From assembly GCF_020382885.2 (NCBI RefSeq), contig NC_058504.1, positions 22,247,545-22,311,544 of the forward strand: a stretch of DNA of 64,000 bases. The letters are read 5' to 3'. The notes below the pieces were generated by a model. It saw only the letters and a program-made list of their open reading frames with translations. It was not told the origin of the DNA and made no database searches. The DNA is from Scatophagus argus (taxonomy: Eukaryota; Chordata; Actinopteri; Scatophagidae). The translations under genes were made by a program, and so were the position numbers. Of the stretch, positions 1 to 11,908 are shown piece by piece. Position 1 is the stretch's first letter. Every line of letters begins with the position of its first letter.

Positions 1-225
1 AGGGACACACCAGCAGTTAAATGCTGCTCATGTCCTGAGCTGAAGCTGGTGCATCTCTCAGTTCCTCTGCTAAATAGCCAAACAACAGTTTTAAAGTGAT
101 TTTCGCTCATTGGTCATTGGACAATTTTCTCTTAATGTTCTTGTTTGTCACGTTAGCATATTTGCTTTCTCTGCTGCTGGAACTAAAACTTGTTGGGGAG
201 GCAGCAAAAAGCTTCTGTAACTTAC

Positions 226-1944
226 TACTTCAGCTCTTGCAAATACGATGGGCAGGCCAAAGGCTGAAATGACGATGCCCGTCGTGAGGAAGATGGCCAG
301 CTCTTTGCAGGCGTTGCTGGCCGAGTCTGTGTCATCGACCACCCTCCGCGAGATGCAATAAGGGATGGGAGAAAGGATGTAGAAGAAGAGGAGGAACAAA
401 GGCCAGTATTTGCTGAAGAGAAGGACAGAGAGAAAAGTGGGAGATGAATATCCACATACTGTCAAATGAAATGAAGGATAAAGGACCAAAAAAAATTGAT
501 CAGCACGCAGGATATTATCTGACTTCACGGGTGCTCTTTCTGAGGGAGGGCTTACATCCTATTAACTATCAAATGAGATTACAAGAGCCAGATGTGGGCC
601 GTGGTTAAAGGTGTCTCAAAGCTGACCAGGCTCTCTTTCGACACAGTTTCAGGGATATATGGACTTACATAGCTATAAAGCAGGTCGAAGCTGGTAAACT
701 ACAACTGCAAAACAGTCAACCAATCAGATGCATGGATGCATGAATCACATGCATGGATAAGAGGGGCACGACTGTGCAGCTTGTTTACGTCAAATTGCAG
801 AAATAACAACACTTAAATCGCCACATTTCTTCAACCATTTTGGAAAATATCAAGTTAACTGCTCCTACCAACTTCAACCTCTTTGAAAATATCACAACCA
901 ATTACCACACAACAAGCTAGCAGAGGAATATTCCACCACAGAAACACTAAACAAAAGTCACAGAAACAGGGATGAACTATTACTACTAAGAGATCTTTAT
1001 TGCTCACAAAGGTGGAAAATTGTCTTTGAAAACCCCACAGCTCACTTCTGACACAGACCATGCATTCACACCTGTATTTAAAGCTGTAAATGTGTGATGG
1101 ATCGCCCAGTGTGATTCTGAGGGCCAAGTGTGAACCGAGTCCCTCACACACACACACACTGACAAGCTCACATGGTGTGTGATGGTGGTACTTACTCGTA
1201 CACAGGGAGGGCACATCCTAGCATCAGGAACATGAGGCCAATGGCCCCTCCAAAGGACAGGCTGATGAGAGCTACAAGACAAACAGAGGGGAAGACATCA
1301 GCACAGACAATGTCCCTTCTTTCTGAATCGTATGTATTCTCAACAATTACATGGTGGCAGCAGGGCCCCTGGCTGCTGTGGCTATCATGTGATGAATCAG
1401 CTGATTTCACGTGTTAACAGCTAAATTGGCGATCTCAGCTTTGCCAATGGGGGTTCATGATAAACTCTAATAACAGTATTGCCAATATGGTTGCTTGTTA
1501 ACAGTATTTAATCTATGCTTCTCAGATGCAACGAGCACAGCATCTCGGTCAGCGACTGTGTAATTACATTAGTCAGGTGCAGCTACCGTTAGCATTATAA
1601 CGGAAACTACTATGTTGTTATATTACTGAAGGGGAATGGCATTATAAATATAGTACTAAAATGTAATATTACAGTGCTGCAGTGTGTCAGCCAGTTGAAG
1701 TTCATGTGCTATTAATGGTGCTGACTTGGTAGCGGCTGCTGCTAGTCTAAGAAATGCAGACTGTTCAGCTAATGCTAACGATTGTACTGGCCCAAACCAC
1801 TTTTTCACGTTACCGTTAGCTTCTTGGACAAGGCAGACGCATTTGCCTTCAGTGTATTTTGACAAGGTTATATTAAACGAGCCGGAATTCAGAGGCTTTA
1901 TAAACAAAATATGAAGTGATTGTTTTACCTTTAATCCCGGCCAT
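226..1944 (-). CDS. leprotl1: Leptin receptor overlapping transcript-like 1, 5' three exons (partial)
   Basis: Small four-helix membrane protein of the LEPROT/VPS55 family, known to act in Golgi/endosome traffic and to limit surface levels of leptin and growth hormone receptors. Three coding exons are visible on the minus strand: 1944-1929 (MAGIK), 1271-1196 ([20 protein letters not shown], then ALPVY) and 412-226 ([19 protein letters not shown], then [20 protein letters not shown] and [11 protein letters not shown]). Phases agree at each junction (16, 76 and 187 nt) and all sites are GT-AG. Membrane helix 1 lies in exon 2, helices 2 and 3 in exon 3. VDDTD and [11 protein letters not shown] match LEPROTL1 better than LEPROT (known family sequences). 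The last exon, with the fourth helix and the C-terminus, must lie left of position 1. The start ATG is the family's usual one and faces srp72. Confidence 0.93.
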
Positions 1945-2640
1945 TTCTCCTGGACAAAAGCTCGACACACTGCCCTGACGAATGACAACAGTGCTCCTCT
2001 TCTCGGCTGTCGAGTCCGACCGAACCTCCAATCCGGCCTGTGGTGCTGCCTTTCATTGCTAGCGGAAAAATCGGAATTCGTCGAATCTTCACCTTGTAAT
2101 GATTGCACATGCATGCATAGGAGGTTGGGTATTATATATATGTATATGTACATATATGTGTGTATGTATGTATGTATATACTTAATGTTGAGGAATTTAA
2201 TTTTATTAAAATAATATCATATCTTATTAATTAACTATTTATGTTTTGCATGTAAAATATTAATTTGGAAATTGTAGCTCAGGAATAACGTATTACGTTA
2301 CATATATGATATCACTGTCACTTAAGAAACAAAAGCAATATTGTTATTGAGTCAGACATCATTGTGCGCATAACTAACTGCTTCAGAGCATAGTCTTTCC
2401 CTTCTACGACTTTTATTCGGTAGTGAAGGCATCGTTTGGCTGGGTCACAGCTAAGTAAAAAAACAACAACAAAATATATAGCTAGCGGTTTTTTTAAAAA
2501 AATATATATATCAGCTTTAAAATCTTTTATTACAACTCATCGTTTGTCAATTATTTCATTTTAATATTAATAAATAATTTCAATTAAACCGGATGTGTAC
2601 GCCTTGTGCTTCCGCCGCTCTGTAAGCCCATTCAGCGAAG
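1945..2640. promoter_or_regulatory. Divergent leprotl1/srp72 promoter interval
   Basis: The start codons of leprotl1 (minus) and srp72 (plus) are 696 bp apart and point away from each other, so both 5' UTRs and core promoters must share this stretch. The part next to srp72 (about 2590-2640) is richer in CG and holds GCCGCTC and an AAGATGGCG start context. The middle is AT-rich with a TATG/TATA simple repeat. No TATA box can be assigned with confidence. Bidirectional activity is inferred from geometry only. Confidence 0.55.
2131..2181. repeat. TA/TATG simple repeat
   Basis: About 50 bp of alternating TA and TATG/TGTATG units between the leprotl1 and srp72 start codons. It is plain low-complexity DNA, possibly variable in length between individuals. 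Confidence 0.8.
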
Positions 2641-5600
2641 ATGGCGAGCGGAGGGGTCTCTGTGGCCTCGTTGTGGACTGAAGTGAACCGCTGTGGACAG
2701 AATGGCGACTACACAAGAGCCTTGAAAGCTCTAACTAAAAGTAGGAATTCATGTCTGTCATCGTTACCCTCGAACGAAAGTGGAGTTGTTGTCTGACGGA
2801 AGACTGACAGCCCATTTCTTGTGGCTCCAATTAGTGGAGTTCACTTGCTAAGCTAGTACCAGTTGCATGACCAGCTGTTAGCATGTGGCTAGGCTAACGG
2901 CAATTAGACAGCTGCTTGTCAGTTTATACAAAAACAGAGTTCGCTTGTACACCAAACATCTTCTCATAACCCGTATACTTAAGTGATGTAGCTTCAAAGC
3001 TAGCTGGTTTATATCGTTTTACGTGAAGACATAGAAAGGTATTTTGCCACAGAAGTGCGCTGTCCTGATTACTGACGTGTCCCTAGCCTTACAGCTAACT
3101 TGTCATGGTGGGCAGCTAATCATCTTTCAGTTAGCTGTCACCATACCGTTAGCCCCAAGTAGTTGGTTATTCCGTCAATAATCCTGTTTTAGCAGTGCGT
3201 GTTTTTCTGCAATCTCCATTACTAATGAAGTTCTTGCCTTATGTTTGTCTCATTTTCTGTCGCAGTTTTGCACGAAAACAGGGATGATGTGACGGCTCTT
3301 CAGTGTAAAATCGTTTGCCTTATTCAGAATGGCAGCTTCAAAGAAGCGCTGAATGTCATGAACACCCATTCAAAAGTGCTCGGCAGGTAAACTGTACAGC
3401 AAGCTAATCAAACAGGCTTTAGTGGCTTGAATTTTATTCTCAAAACAACATAATGAAGTTGCAGTTTTTAAGTCAGCTGAAAAATTCTTTGTAGAAGGAT
3501 CAAGCTCAAACTGTTGTTTGTTTTATGCTTTACAAGTATAGCTGACAAATAACTTCTTACATGTTTTGCTGTTGGTACTGTCTCTTTATTAAAGTCATTT
3601 TAATTTCTCATCTTCTCAGTGAGGTTGTGTTTGAGAAGGCGTACTGCGAGTACCGGCTGAACAGAGTGGAAAGTTCCCTGAAGACCATTGAAAGTGCTCC
3701 CGAACAGACAGACAAACTGAAGGAGCTCTATGGTCAAGTGGTAAGGGTGCAGTTTTGGCTCACAACTGCTGAATATTGACCTTAACTCGTTCGAAAATTT
3801 AAAGACTTCTGTTAATTGGAACGTTTTCTCTCCCTTTCTGTTGTTGTCCAGTTGTACAGACTGGAGCGCTACAGTGACTGCAGGTCCGTCTACACAGATC
3901 TGATCAGGAACTCTCAGGATGAGTATGAGGAGGAGAGGAAGACCAACCTGGCTGCTGTGATGGCTTCTATGAGTCAGTGGGAAAACGCTCCGTTGGTAAG
4001 CTCTCCTATAATCTCCTTTGTTTACATGCATTCCTGTGTTGTTGATTATGTATAAATTGTATGTTTCTGTCCTGAAACTGATGCCTTCACTGACTGTTAA
4101 GATTGAAAGTAGGCTAGAGTCAAACTCTGGAATTTTTCCTTTCACTTTCCTGCTCAAAATAGGCTAGACAAGGCAGGATGCTTGCATAACACAGCAGGGT
4201 GTTCAACACAAAATTGTTTCCATTTAAATAAACATTTAAACATTGTGTGTTATGTTCTTCTGCAGGAAGATCTGGGTCTTCCTGAGACTACATATGAATT
4301 GTGTTACAATACTGCCTGCGCTCTGATTGGCCAAGGACAGCTTACAGAGGCCCTCAACAAACTACAACAAGCAGAGGGTGAGTCCCACTATGGTTCTGCC
4401 TTCTTTGCCAAGTCGATATTTTATCTGTTCTTGAGCTGACATGCCTGACTGTTTTCTTTCGCAGAGCTTTGCAGGGTCTCATTGGCAGATGATTCCGTGA
4501 GTGTTGCTTTTGTTTTGATTTGTTTTTTAAGCAGCTTTGATCAAATTTCATCCAATGTCAAGGAAATTGGTTTAATTTGTAACATTTTTAGACGGTGGAA
4601 GACGCTTAAAAGATGATATACTAAAGCTCGTAGAACTTAACATGAATGTAAAATAATGTTGCAAGATCATGGAAAAATGAAAAAGTGTGAGATTTTAGGA
4701 CTTCATAAGCTTTGAAAAGAAACAGACAAACAAAGAAAACATTAATCTTGTCAGTAGTATTCAAATATTTGTTGCATTTCTACAATTCCCAAAATAAATC
4801 CTGTCATTGCTGCTTTGTCCCTTTCAGGATGTGACTGAGGAGGACATCGAATCAGAGCTGGCTGTCATCCATTCTCAAATGGCTTACGTCATGCAGTTAC
4901 AAGGTCGGACAGATGAGGCGCTGCAGCTCTACAACCAGGTCATCAAGCTCAAGTGAGTGCAGGGCTCATCTCATTTCATTTACCCCCAATAGCAGATGAG
5001 AAGAATGTGGCACAGGTTGATGTATTGATGTCGTGTGCCAGAAATAGTTTGAAACAGGCACTCCAAAAGCTGTATACAAACTGTAGTTCTTTATTATGAT
5101 ATTAGTGCAGATGTCGAGTAGACCATCCATAATTTGCTCTTAATTGCAGGCCGTCGGATGTGGGTCTGCTTGCTGTGACTGCCAACAATATCATCACAAT
5201 AAACAAGGTGGGTGTGTGACAATCTTAACGAGTTATTTCATCATAAAAGTATCATTGTGATCACTATGCTTCCGTCTGAGCACCACCATTTCCAAAATAC
5301 TGAATAAAACACACTGCACTAAATCTGTTGTTTACCTGCAGATGTGAAAAAGCAAAACTCCAACTTGGTCAAATGTATGCATTAAATTCCTCTGTCTGTT
5401 TTCATAGGACCAAAACGTGTTTGACTCCAAGAAAAAGGTGAAACTGACGAATGCTGAAGGTGTTGAATACAAGCTGGCAAAGAAGCAGCTGCACGCCATT
5501 GACCTGAACAAAGCCCTCCTGGCCATGTACACTAACCAGGTACAGTTACACCCAAAACTGTTAGAATTCAGATGAAGAGGCTACACCAATTTCAAATTTC

Positions 5601-8600
5601 ACTACTGATCACAACTTGGTGGTGTCTTGCTGTTTTCTGTCAAAAGGCTGACCAGTGCAGGAAACTGTCATCCAGCCTTCAGTCTCAGAACCCGGGTCAC
5701 CCGCGGCCGGTCCTGATCCAGGTTGCTCAGCTGTGCAGGGAGAAGCAGCACAGCAGGGCCATAGAGCTGCTCCAGGTAGGCAGGAGTCCTGAACCACACT
5801 CTAAAAACAATCCTCCTTCTTTATGACTGTGGAAAAATTGGAAAACAAGTCGTATCAGTACGGTCCCAGATGTCTCCCTCTTCTCCATCTTAATCACTTT
5901 GTTCAGCAGGATTCTATAAAATGATTTAGTTCTTGTTGGATGTAAACTGATGTCAAGTATGACTTCTGTTCTCCAGCAATTCTCAGACCAACATCCAGAG
6001 AGCGCATCTGGCATCAAACTGACAATGGCACAACTCTATTTAGTACAAGGTACTGGCATGTTTTTACGCTGATTATCATCTGATGAGTTCAGACTCTCAC
6101 TTCTGTTCCAGTTTCCTTCAATAAACATGATGACCTTTTCTTAAAATGAAAGCATATTTTATTGTGTATTTGAGCAGTTTTTTAAGTTTTTGTAAATTAC
6201 TTTAAACAAGAACAAAGGTCAACATCTAAGGGGAGGATAACATTTTGATACCTCAAAATGTAATTTTCCAATAATAAACTTTAGTTTCAAATTTAAGTTT
6301 GATAATTTAAGTTACAGGATGCACTTTTTCATAGTCATGATTGCTGATTTTTATTTATTTATTTATATTTTTGTCCTAAGGTCACGTAACAAAAGCTTGT
6401 GATGTTCTAAGGTCCATTGAAGAGTTCAAGCACAAAGCAGGAATGGTAAGTTTGAAAGGAAAATTTTACTGGAGTTTAGTGATCATTTTTGGATCACAAC
6501 GTTGTCTCTTTCAGTGATGGGCGGCTGGTTATAGTGACTGTGTAAACTGTGTCTTTGGCTCGACAGGTTTCAGCTCTGGTGACGATGTACTCCCATGAAG
6601 AAGACATTGACAGCGCTATTGACGTTTTCAAACAAGCTATTGAGCACTACCAGTCTGAACAGGTTTGTGTTGAGCTTTTGCTTACTGTTAAACGTGAAGT
6701 TAAAATTTTGATCTGACAAGACAAATGAACACATGTATTTTATGTAATCAGCCTTTTCTCCCTCTCCAAAGCCTGGATCTGCTGCACACTTGGCACTTGT
6801 ACGAGAAGCTGCCAATTACAAACTGAAGTACGGGCGGAAAAAAGAAGCCATTAGTGATCTGGAACAGCTGTGGAAGTGAGTTACAGCCCCGAGTTCAACA
6901 TGTGTGGAGAATACACAGTATGTGCTCTGTGGAGGCTGTTTGACAGCTGCTGTTTCTGCTTTGTTCATCGTGCCAGCATGATGTCAAGTAACTCGTGTGC
7001 CAGGTTCTTAAGCAGCTTGATAAAACCATTACATGGGGCTTAGAGAACAGGAAACACACAAATGAGAAAATGAAGTAATGGTGAGGGCGAAGCATTTATG
7101 CAGCACCTGTGAGAGTGGAGATGTAGCCTCTCCATTTTTTTGGGGGGGTTTGTCAGGATGGTCATTTTTACTGCAGCAGTTGTTGGGAGTCCTTCTTTTA
7201 CAACAATGAAGCTTATTATTATTAACTTATTTTTTTGTTTTATTTTTCTTGAAACAGGCAAAACACCAACGACATTCACACCCTGGCACAGCTTATCTCG
7301 GCGTATTCTCTGGTGGACACGGATAAAGCCAAATCGTATCCTTTGACCTGCTGAAATGAAAAGCTCAATCAATCAAATCAATGAAGCGATCAGTTTTTTA
7401 GTAACTGACTGTTTTGGTACATAATGAATCAATATAGGCATTGAATGAATTTTGTCACTTCGGGCTCCTGGACATCATAGTTTGTATTTTCCTCTGTTTT
7501 TGACATTGTATAGACAAAAGGATAAATTGTTTAAATGTGAAAGCAATTGTCAAATCAATTCCTGATGCATATAATTCTTAGCCCCCCAAGACCAGGCATT
7601 GATAGTATCATTCAAACTGAGCTCAGGAACTCAAAGATCCACATGCATGCATATTATTGTGTTTTAATTTTATTGTATAAATGCTGCAAGCTCTTGTACA
7701 GCGTTGCAACAATAATAGTGCAGGAACCAACAGGCAGAGGAGCGAGGCCATGACTCTTAGATGACCTTATGATTGAAATGAAGCTGTAGATTTCAAAAGC
7801 CAACAGAAAACACCTTAACTTTCCTCTCCAGCCTCAGCAAACACCTTCCATCTGCAGACACAATGGCCTTCAACGTGGACGTGGACGAGCTGGAGAACTC
7901 CCACGGAGCAACGTACGTCAGGAAAAAAGCCGCCAAGGTCACAGGAGAAAACCTTCCCAAAGAACAAGGGTAAACCCTCGCCGCTCTCTTCCTCATCAGC
8001 TTCATGATGACTGATGACTGATGATGATATGATATTCTGAATTTAAATACACGTTTTTTGTTTAATGCATTTTGAGCAGTGTGGGGAGGAAAGCTTAAGC
8101 AGCTACACTTTCACCTTCTTTATGCTAAAACATCTGTACTTTCCTTAACAGCCAAGATGAGCTCAAAAAGAAGAGGAAGAAAAAGAAAGGTATGAAATGA
8201 AATATTTTTTTTCTGCTTGATATCACAGAATATCAGGATTCACATAAAACAAATGTTTTTCATGTGGAGTTATAATGAGCTGCAGCATTGTATTGTGCTG
8301 ACCACAGATCTGTTTTATTTGTTGACTCACACTACTCTCAGTGCTCTCCTTCAATGATTCTTCCTGATCTACTTTTAAGGCAAACTGCCCAAAAACTGCG
8401 ACCCCAAAGCGACCCCTGACCCAGAGAGGTGGCTGCCCATGAGGGAGCGCTCCTACTACAGAGGCAAGAAGAAGGGCAAGAAGAAGGAGCAAATAGGAAA
8501 AGGCACACAGGGAGCAACGGCAGGAGCTTCAGCCGAGCTGTGAGTAACCTCCAGAACCGTTGTCTGTGTGCGATTTCCTGTGATTGAGGACTACTAGTGC

Positions 8601-9146
8601 CCTCCTCTAATCCGGGAAAAGCTCCTGAGCTTGTGCTTGTGTGTCTCAGCCAGTGAAAGCTCAGTGGAGGTGTTTTACTTGGGTCAAAGTTATTCTCATT
8701 CTCAGCTCAAGTAGAAATTCATGTGGTAGGACTGAATTTTAACATTAAAAAAAAAAGAAACTCAAGACAATCCAGTATACAGGCAAATTATATAATATTT
8801 CCTTCTGACAAATAGATTTTTTTACACATAGTAATGTTTCTATGGAGATATTGAAAAAAATAGTTGATATTTCTATTAGGTGACTAATTCATGTATTAGT
8901 TTAAATAATCATTTCCATGCACATCAAATATTTGTTAGTTTCAAAAAGTTCTTCCTGTCTTCCAGGGATGCCAGCAAAACAGCCAGTAGCCCCCCTACCT
9001 CCCCCAGACCAGGTTCTGCATCTGGATCATCTGCAGCCACCGGCAGCAATGTGGTCCCACCTCGACAGCAGAAACCCGCAGCCTCAGGCGCCACACGCAA
9101 GAAGGCACCACAGAAGAAGAAGAAGGGTGGCAAAGGTGGCTGGTAG
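2641..9146 (+). CDS. srp72: Signal recognition particle subunit SRP72 (19 exons)
   Basis: SRP72 pairs with SRP68 on 7SL RNA in the signal recognition particle, which targets nascent secretory proteins to the ER. Exons: 2641-2740, 3266-3386, 3620-3740, 3852-3995, 4266-4377, 4465-4496, 4828-4952, 5150-5207, 5408-5539, 5647-5775, 5977-6049, 6381-6445, 6567-6662, 6772-6875, 7258-7335, 7832-7969, 8152-8189, 8380-8539, 8966-9146. All introns are GT-AG and the sum is 2007 nt (668 aa; human is 671). Residues 1 to about 530 are TPR-type helical repeats (for example RVESSLKTIESAPEQ, TDEALQLYNQVIKLKP, QLTEALNKLQQAE), the N-terminal set being the SRP68-binding part in the known protein. Residues about 540-592 form the RNA-binding domain, basic and with the signature PDPERWLPMRERSYYR. 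The tail is low complexity and ends KKGGKGGW. The start ATG sits in AAGATGG. Exons of 32 and 38 nt are unusually short. The gene looks fully functional. Confidence 0.97.
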
Positions 9147-9871
9147 TCCGAGGGTAGCAGCACACGATGCAGGGGGGCCATACAATACACTGATGTGTGT
9201 GTGGCTAAGACGTCACCAAGAAATCAGAAGCTTTTCTCTGGTTTTTTAATGTTTCATTTAAACATGTGAAACCAAAAGTTTTCCTTTCGCTCTTCTGTGA
9301 CATTTTGGTGGGTTTTTTTTTTTTTCTAAAAGTACAGAAGAGAGAATAATTAAAGGGCAGCTCCACTGAAATTAACTTTCTGTTGCTCTGCAAAAGCAGA
9401 TGATTTCTGTTTTTACTTTGTTTTGCCTTGTGACCTTTTGAGATCACAGTAACATGCATACATCATAGATTTTTTTTTGGGGGGGGGGTGGTTTCTGCCA
9501 ATTTCTCTTCAGTTACATCCTTAAAATTGTCTAACAGGACATCTGAGCCATTTCCATTTAGTCAGTGATTGTGTGAGGAAATAATCTGCTTTTGCAAGGT
9601 GACTTGAAGTTGATTTTTGTGAGGACTGTTCTTAATGTCTCCTGAATCTCGAGTATTGGGGTGTTCTACTTCATACTCTGACTTTGTTTTTGTGTATCTT
9701 TAAATTGTCCCTTTACTCTCAATCAGCTGCAAAGATGCCATGTTAAAGAGTTATTTTTCAATCCTTGCGTTGGTCAAAATTCAAGCAAACAAATTTTAAT
9801 TTTATCAGATGCATGTTTCAGAAAATAAAGAAAGACCAAACAGGTGTCCCATTTTGTTAAGTCTTAATAAA
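9147..9871 (+). other. srp72: srp72 3' UTR with two poly(A) signals
   Basis: Non-coding stretch after the srp72 stop. AATAAA occurs at 9824-9829 and again at 9866-9871, so transcripts probably end near 9845 or 9890. It contains T and G homopolymer runs near 9313 and 9470 and no other gene. Confidence 0.7.
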
Positions 9872-9890
9872 ACTCTTCACAATGTCGTAG

Positions 9891-10665
9891 GGCCCCGTGT
9901 GTTTCCTGTCACTATTCCGTACCTGCATTTGGACCCATGGGAGGTTTTTTTTTTGCCTTTGGATTAGTTAATATTTTGTTTTTGTGGAACTGAATTCAAT
10001 CCTCTAATATAGATAGTTCTCTTTTTACTTAAGACAAGATGCATTTTTACATAAAACCTCGACAGATAACCTGAATTTAACAACGTTCCTTTGTGGAACG
10101 GGTGGCGCCTCCTTGAGGTCTCAAAGTGGACTGATATAATTTTTCAGGTACTGATCAAACGCACACCTGTAGTTTCCTCATCAGGTAAAATAAACTCTAA
10201 CAAACAGACGTACAGACAGGCGTCACTCAGTTCAGTTTGGGAATTTTTGATGGTTTTAATGTTGAAAGAGTGTTTTCTGTAAATTCTGGTTAATGGCAGA
10301 CTGATTTGATAGTGAAAGACAAACTGAATGACCGTTTCTGTTTTCTGATTTTCATTTCAAAATATGAAATCAATTGAAACGAAGGTGCGTTCATTACAGA
10401 TTTTGGTATTTCTGTTTTTAAAATGCACACGAATAACTGATTGATGTCCTGTCCCACATCAATCTCCCCCATGAACGTCTCTTGGTTGAATCTACTACTT
10501 TCCTTCAAATTGCAGCTAATTTAAATAAGCTCCTTCCACTTGTGGGCGTAATTCTTTGCCAGTTTACTAATGATGAGCCTCACCTGACTTCAATCTGTTC
10601 AGAGCTTCCTCTGATGTCCGACAAGCAGTTTCAGCCTCATCTGAGGTTGCTACTTGGCAGAGAAG
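9891..10665. other. srp72-snapc1 intergenic region and 5' flank of snapc1
   Basis: About 775 bp between the srp72 poly(A) signals and the snapc1 start codon. It must hold the promoter and 5' UTR of snapc1, but no TATA box, PSE-like element or 5' exon could be assigned by eye. No coding potential was recognised. Confidence 0.5.
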
Positions 10666-11745
10666 ATGCCTCGTTTGCAGCCTGTTTACTCAGAGTTTTT
10701 CGACAGTCCCCTGACAGAAGACGTGGAGGAACTCCTGGCTCGTTTCCAGCAGACTGACTCAATCAGATATGAGAAGTTTTCAGTTATTTGGAGGGACATG
10801 GGCTTCTCTGATGTCTTTATAGGTGTCAACCGTGTGGGTGAACTGAAGAGATTTTGTAGAATAACGTTGGCTACAGCTGTGAAGTACTTCCTGCCTCCAT
10901 ACAGCTACCAGATTCGGGTAGGAGGCCTGTATCTGATGTTTGGTTTTTACCACACACAACCTGTGGTTCCGCCAGTGAGGATCAGACTCGCGCTGAGGGT
11001 TTGGGCTTCAGTTCAAAAGTTTCTCAGGGAGTCTGTGGATTCTGGGCATCAGGATGTTGTTTACATTTATGAAAAGCTTGTTGCAGTCAAAGCTATACAC
11101 TACACCGCCATGCCACATTTTCTGACCTTCCAGAAGCAAAGGAAGCCAAAGAAGGAACCTGTGTGCGCAGAGTTCCTAGGGAGGACCACAGCCATCCAGG
11201 AGTTCATGACTTCAGACATCCTGGTGGAGTTGGACAACATCCAGAGCCAGTATGAGAAGCTGAAGGAGGGCACGGTGGAGGTCAGCTCCCACGTCAGCAT
11301 GACCAATCGCAACTTGGCCACTGGCCTGAAAGCCTGCATGTCAGAGTTCATCACCTGGCAGCAGAAGGCTTTCTCACAGGATCACAAAGATGAGAACTCT
11401 GGTGATGATGATGAAGATGATGATGAGAAACCAGAGACCAGCAGCAGCAGGGCCAGGCTTCTGTCCTCAATCAAGCAGAAGAGCTACAGAAACGTCCAAG
11501 AGGCCTCAAAGTCCAGGAGGCACCGACAGGCCCAGGCAGCAGAGTTGTCCGGCTCAGGGGCGGAGCAGGTCCAGGAGGCAGCTCTGCAGAAGAAGAGGCC
11601 TCTGTCACTGCGGGCTCGGACTTGGAAGAGTCTCGGGGTGACGCAGGAGGAGAGCAAGTTCCAGGCCTGGCTCCTGAGTGCTCCTGAGCAGCAGGAGAGG
11701 GTGCCGGTGAAGAGGACCAACCACGTAGCACCTTTCAGAGCTTGA
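10666..11745 (+). CDS. snapc1: snRNA-activating protein complex subunit 1, intronless
   Basis: SNAPC1 (SNAP43) is a core subunit of the complex that binds the proximal sequence element of U1, U2, U6 and 7SK promoters for Pol II and Pol III (known). A single frame of 359 codons covers the whole protein; the human protein is 368 aa. The conserved N-terminal domain spans residues about 18-190, with LLARFQQTDSIRYEKF, YFLPPYSYQIRVGGLYLMFG and IHYTAMPHFL matching the family. Residues about 246-254 are an acidic run (DDDEDDDE). Around residue 280, QEASKSRRHRQAQ matches the strongly conserved C-terminal motif. The ATG at 10666 is the first in frame close to the conserved domain. Mammalian SNAPC1 is multi-exonic, so a seamless frame suggests a retroposed copy (inference). 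The frame is intact with no stops or frameshifts, which argues against a dead pseudogene. The paralogue (snapc1a or b) cannot be decided here. Confidence 0.93.
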   Translation: MPRLQPVYSEFFDSPLTEDVEELLARFQQTDSIRYEKFSVIWRDMGFSDVFIGVNRVGELKRFCRITLATAVKYFLPPYSYQIRVGGLYLMFGFYHTQPVVPPVRIRLALRVWASVQKFLRESVDSGHQDVVYIYEKLVAVKAIHYTAMPHFLTFQKQRKPKKEPVCAEFLGRTTAIQEFMTSDILVELDNIQSQYEKLKEGTVEVSSHVSMTNRNLATGLKACMSEFITWQQKAFSQDHKDENSGDDDEDDDEKPETSSSRARLLSSIKQKSYRNVQEASKSRRHRQAQAAELSGSGAEQVQEAALQKKRPLSLRARTWKSLGVTQEESKFQAWLLSAPEQQERVPVKRTNHVAPFRA

Positions 11746-11902
11746 TGGAAGGAAGGAGGACTTTTCAGAGGTTCTTCTTTCTTTTCTTGTTCTTCCATAT
11801 TCGACCAGGTACACTTCAACATCAGCTGGATTTGAGCTGATTCTCATTCAGTGCTCAGCTGTTCGGTTACAGTTAATTATTACTGGAATTGTTTAAGTTG
11901 CT

Positions 11903-11908
11903 AATAAA
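11903..11908 (+). other. snapc1: Poly(A) signal for snapc1
   Basis: AATAAA about 160 bp after the snapc1 stop codon (CTAATAAATATG), the first canonical signal downstream. Its presence gives this copy its own 3' end processing site. Confidence 0.6.

Noticed and set aside
7985-8045. TGATGA and CTGA motifs in an srp72 intron, suggesting a C/D-box snoRNA
   Set aside because: The motifs come from a short ATGATGACTGATG simple repeat, and no terminal stem or guide region between a C and D box was found.
11390-11847. Several long frames on both strands over the 3' half of snapc1
   Set aside because: They are shadows of the GC-rich snapc1 coding frame, which alone matches a family.
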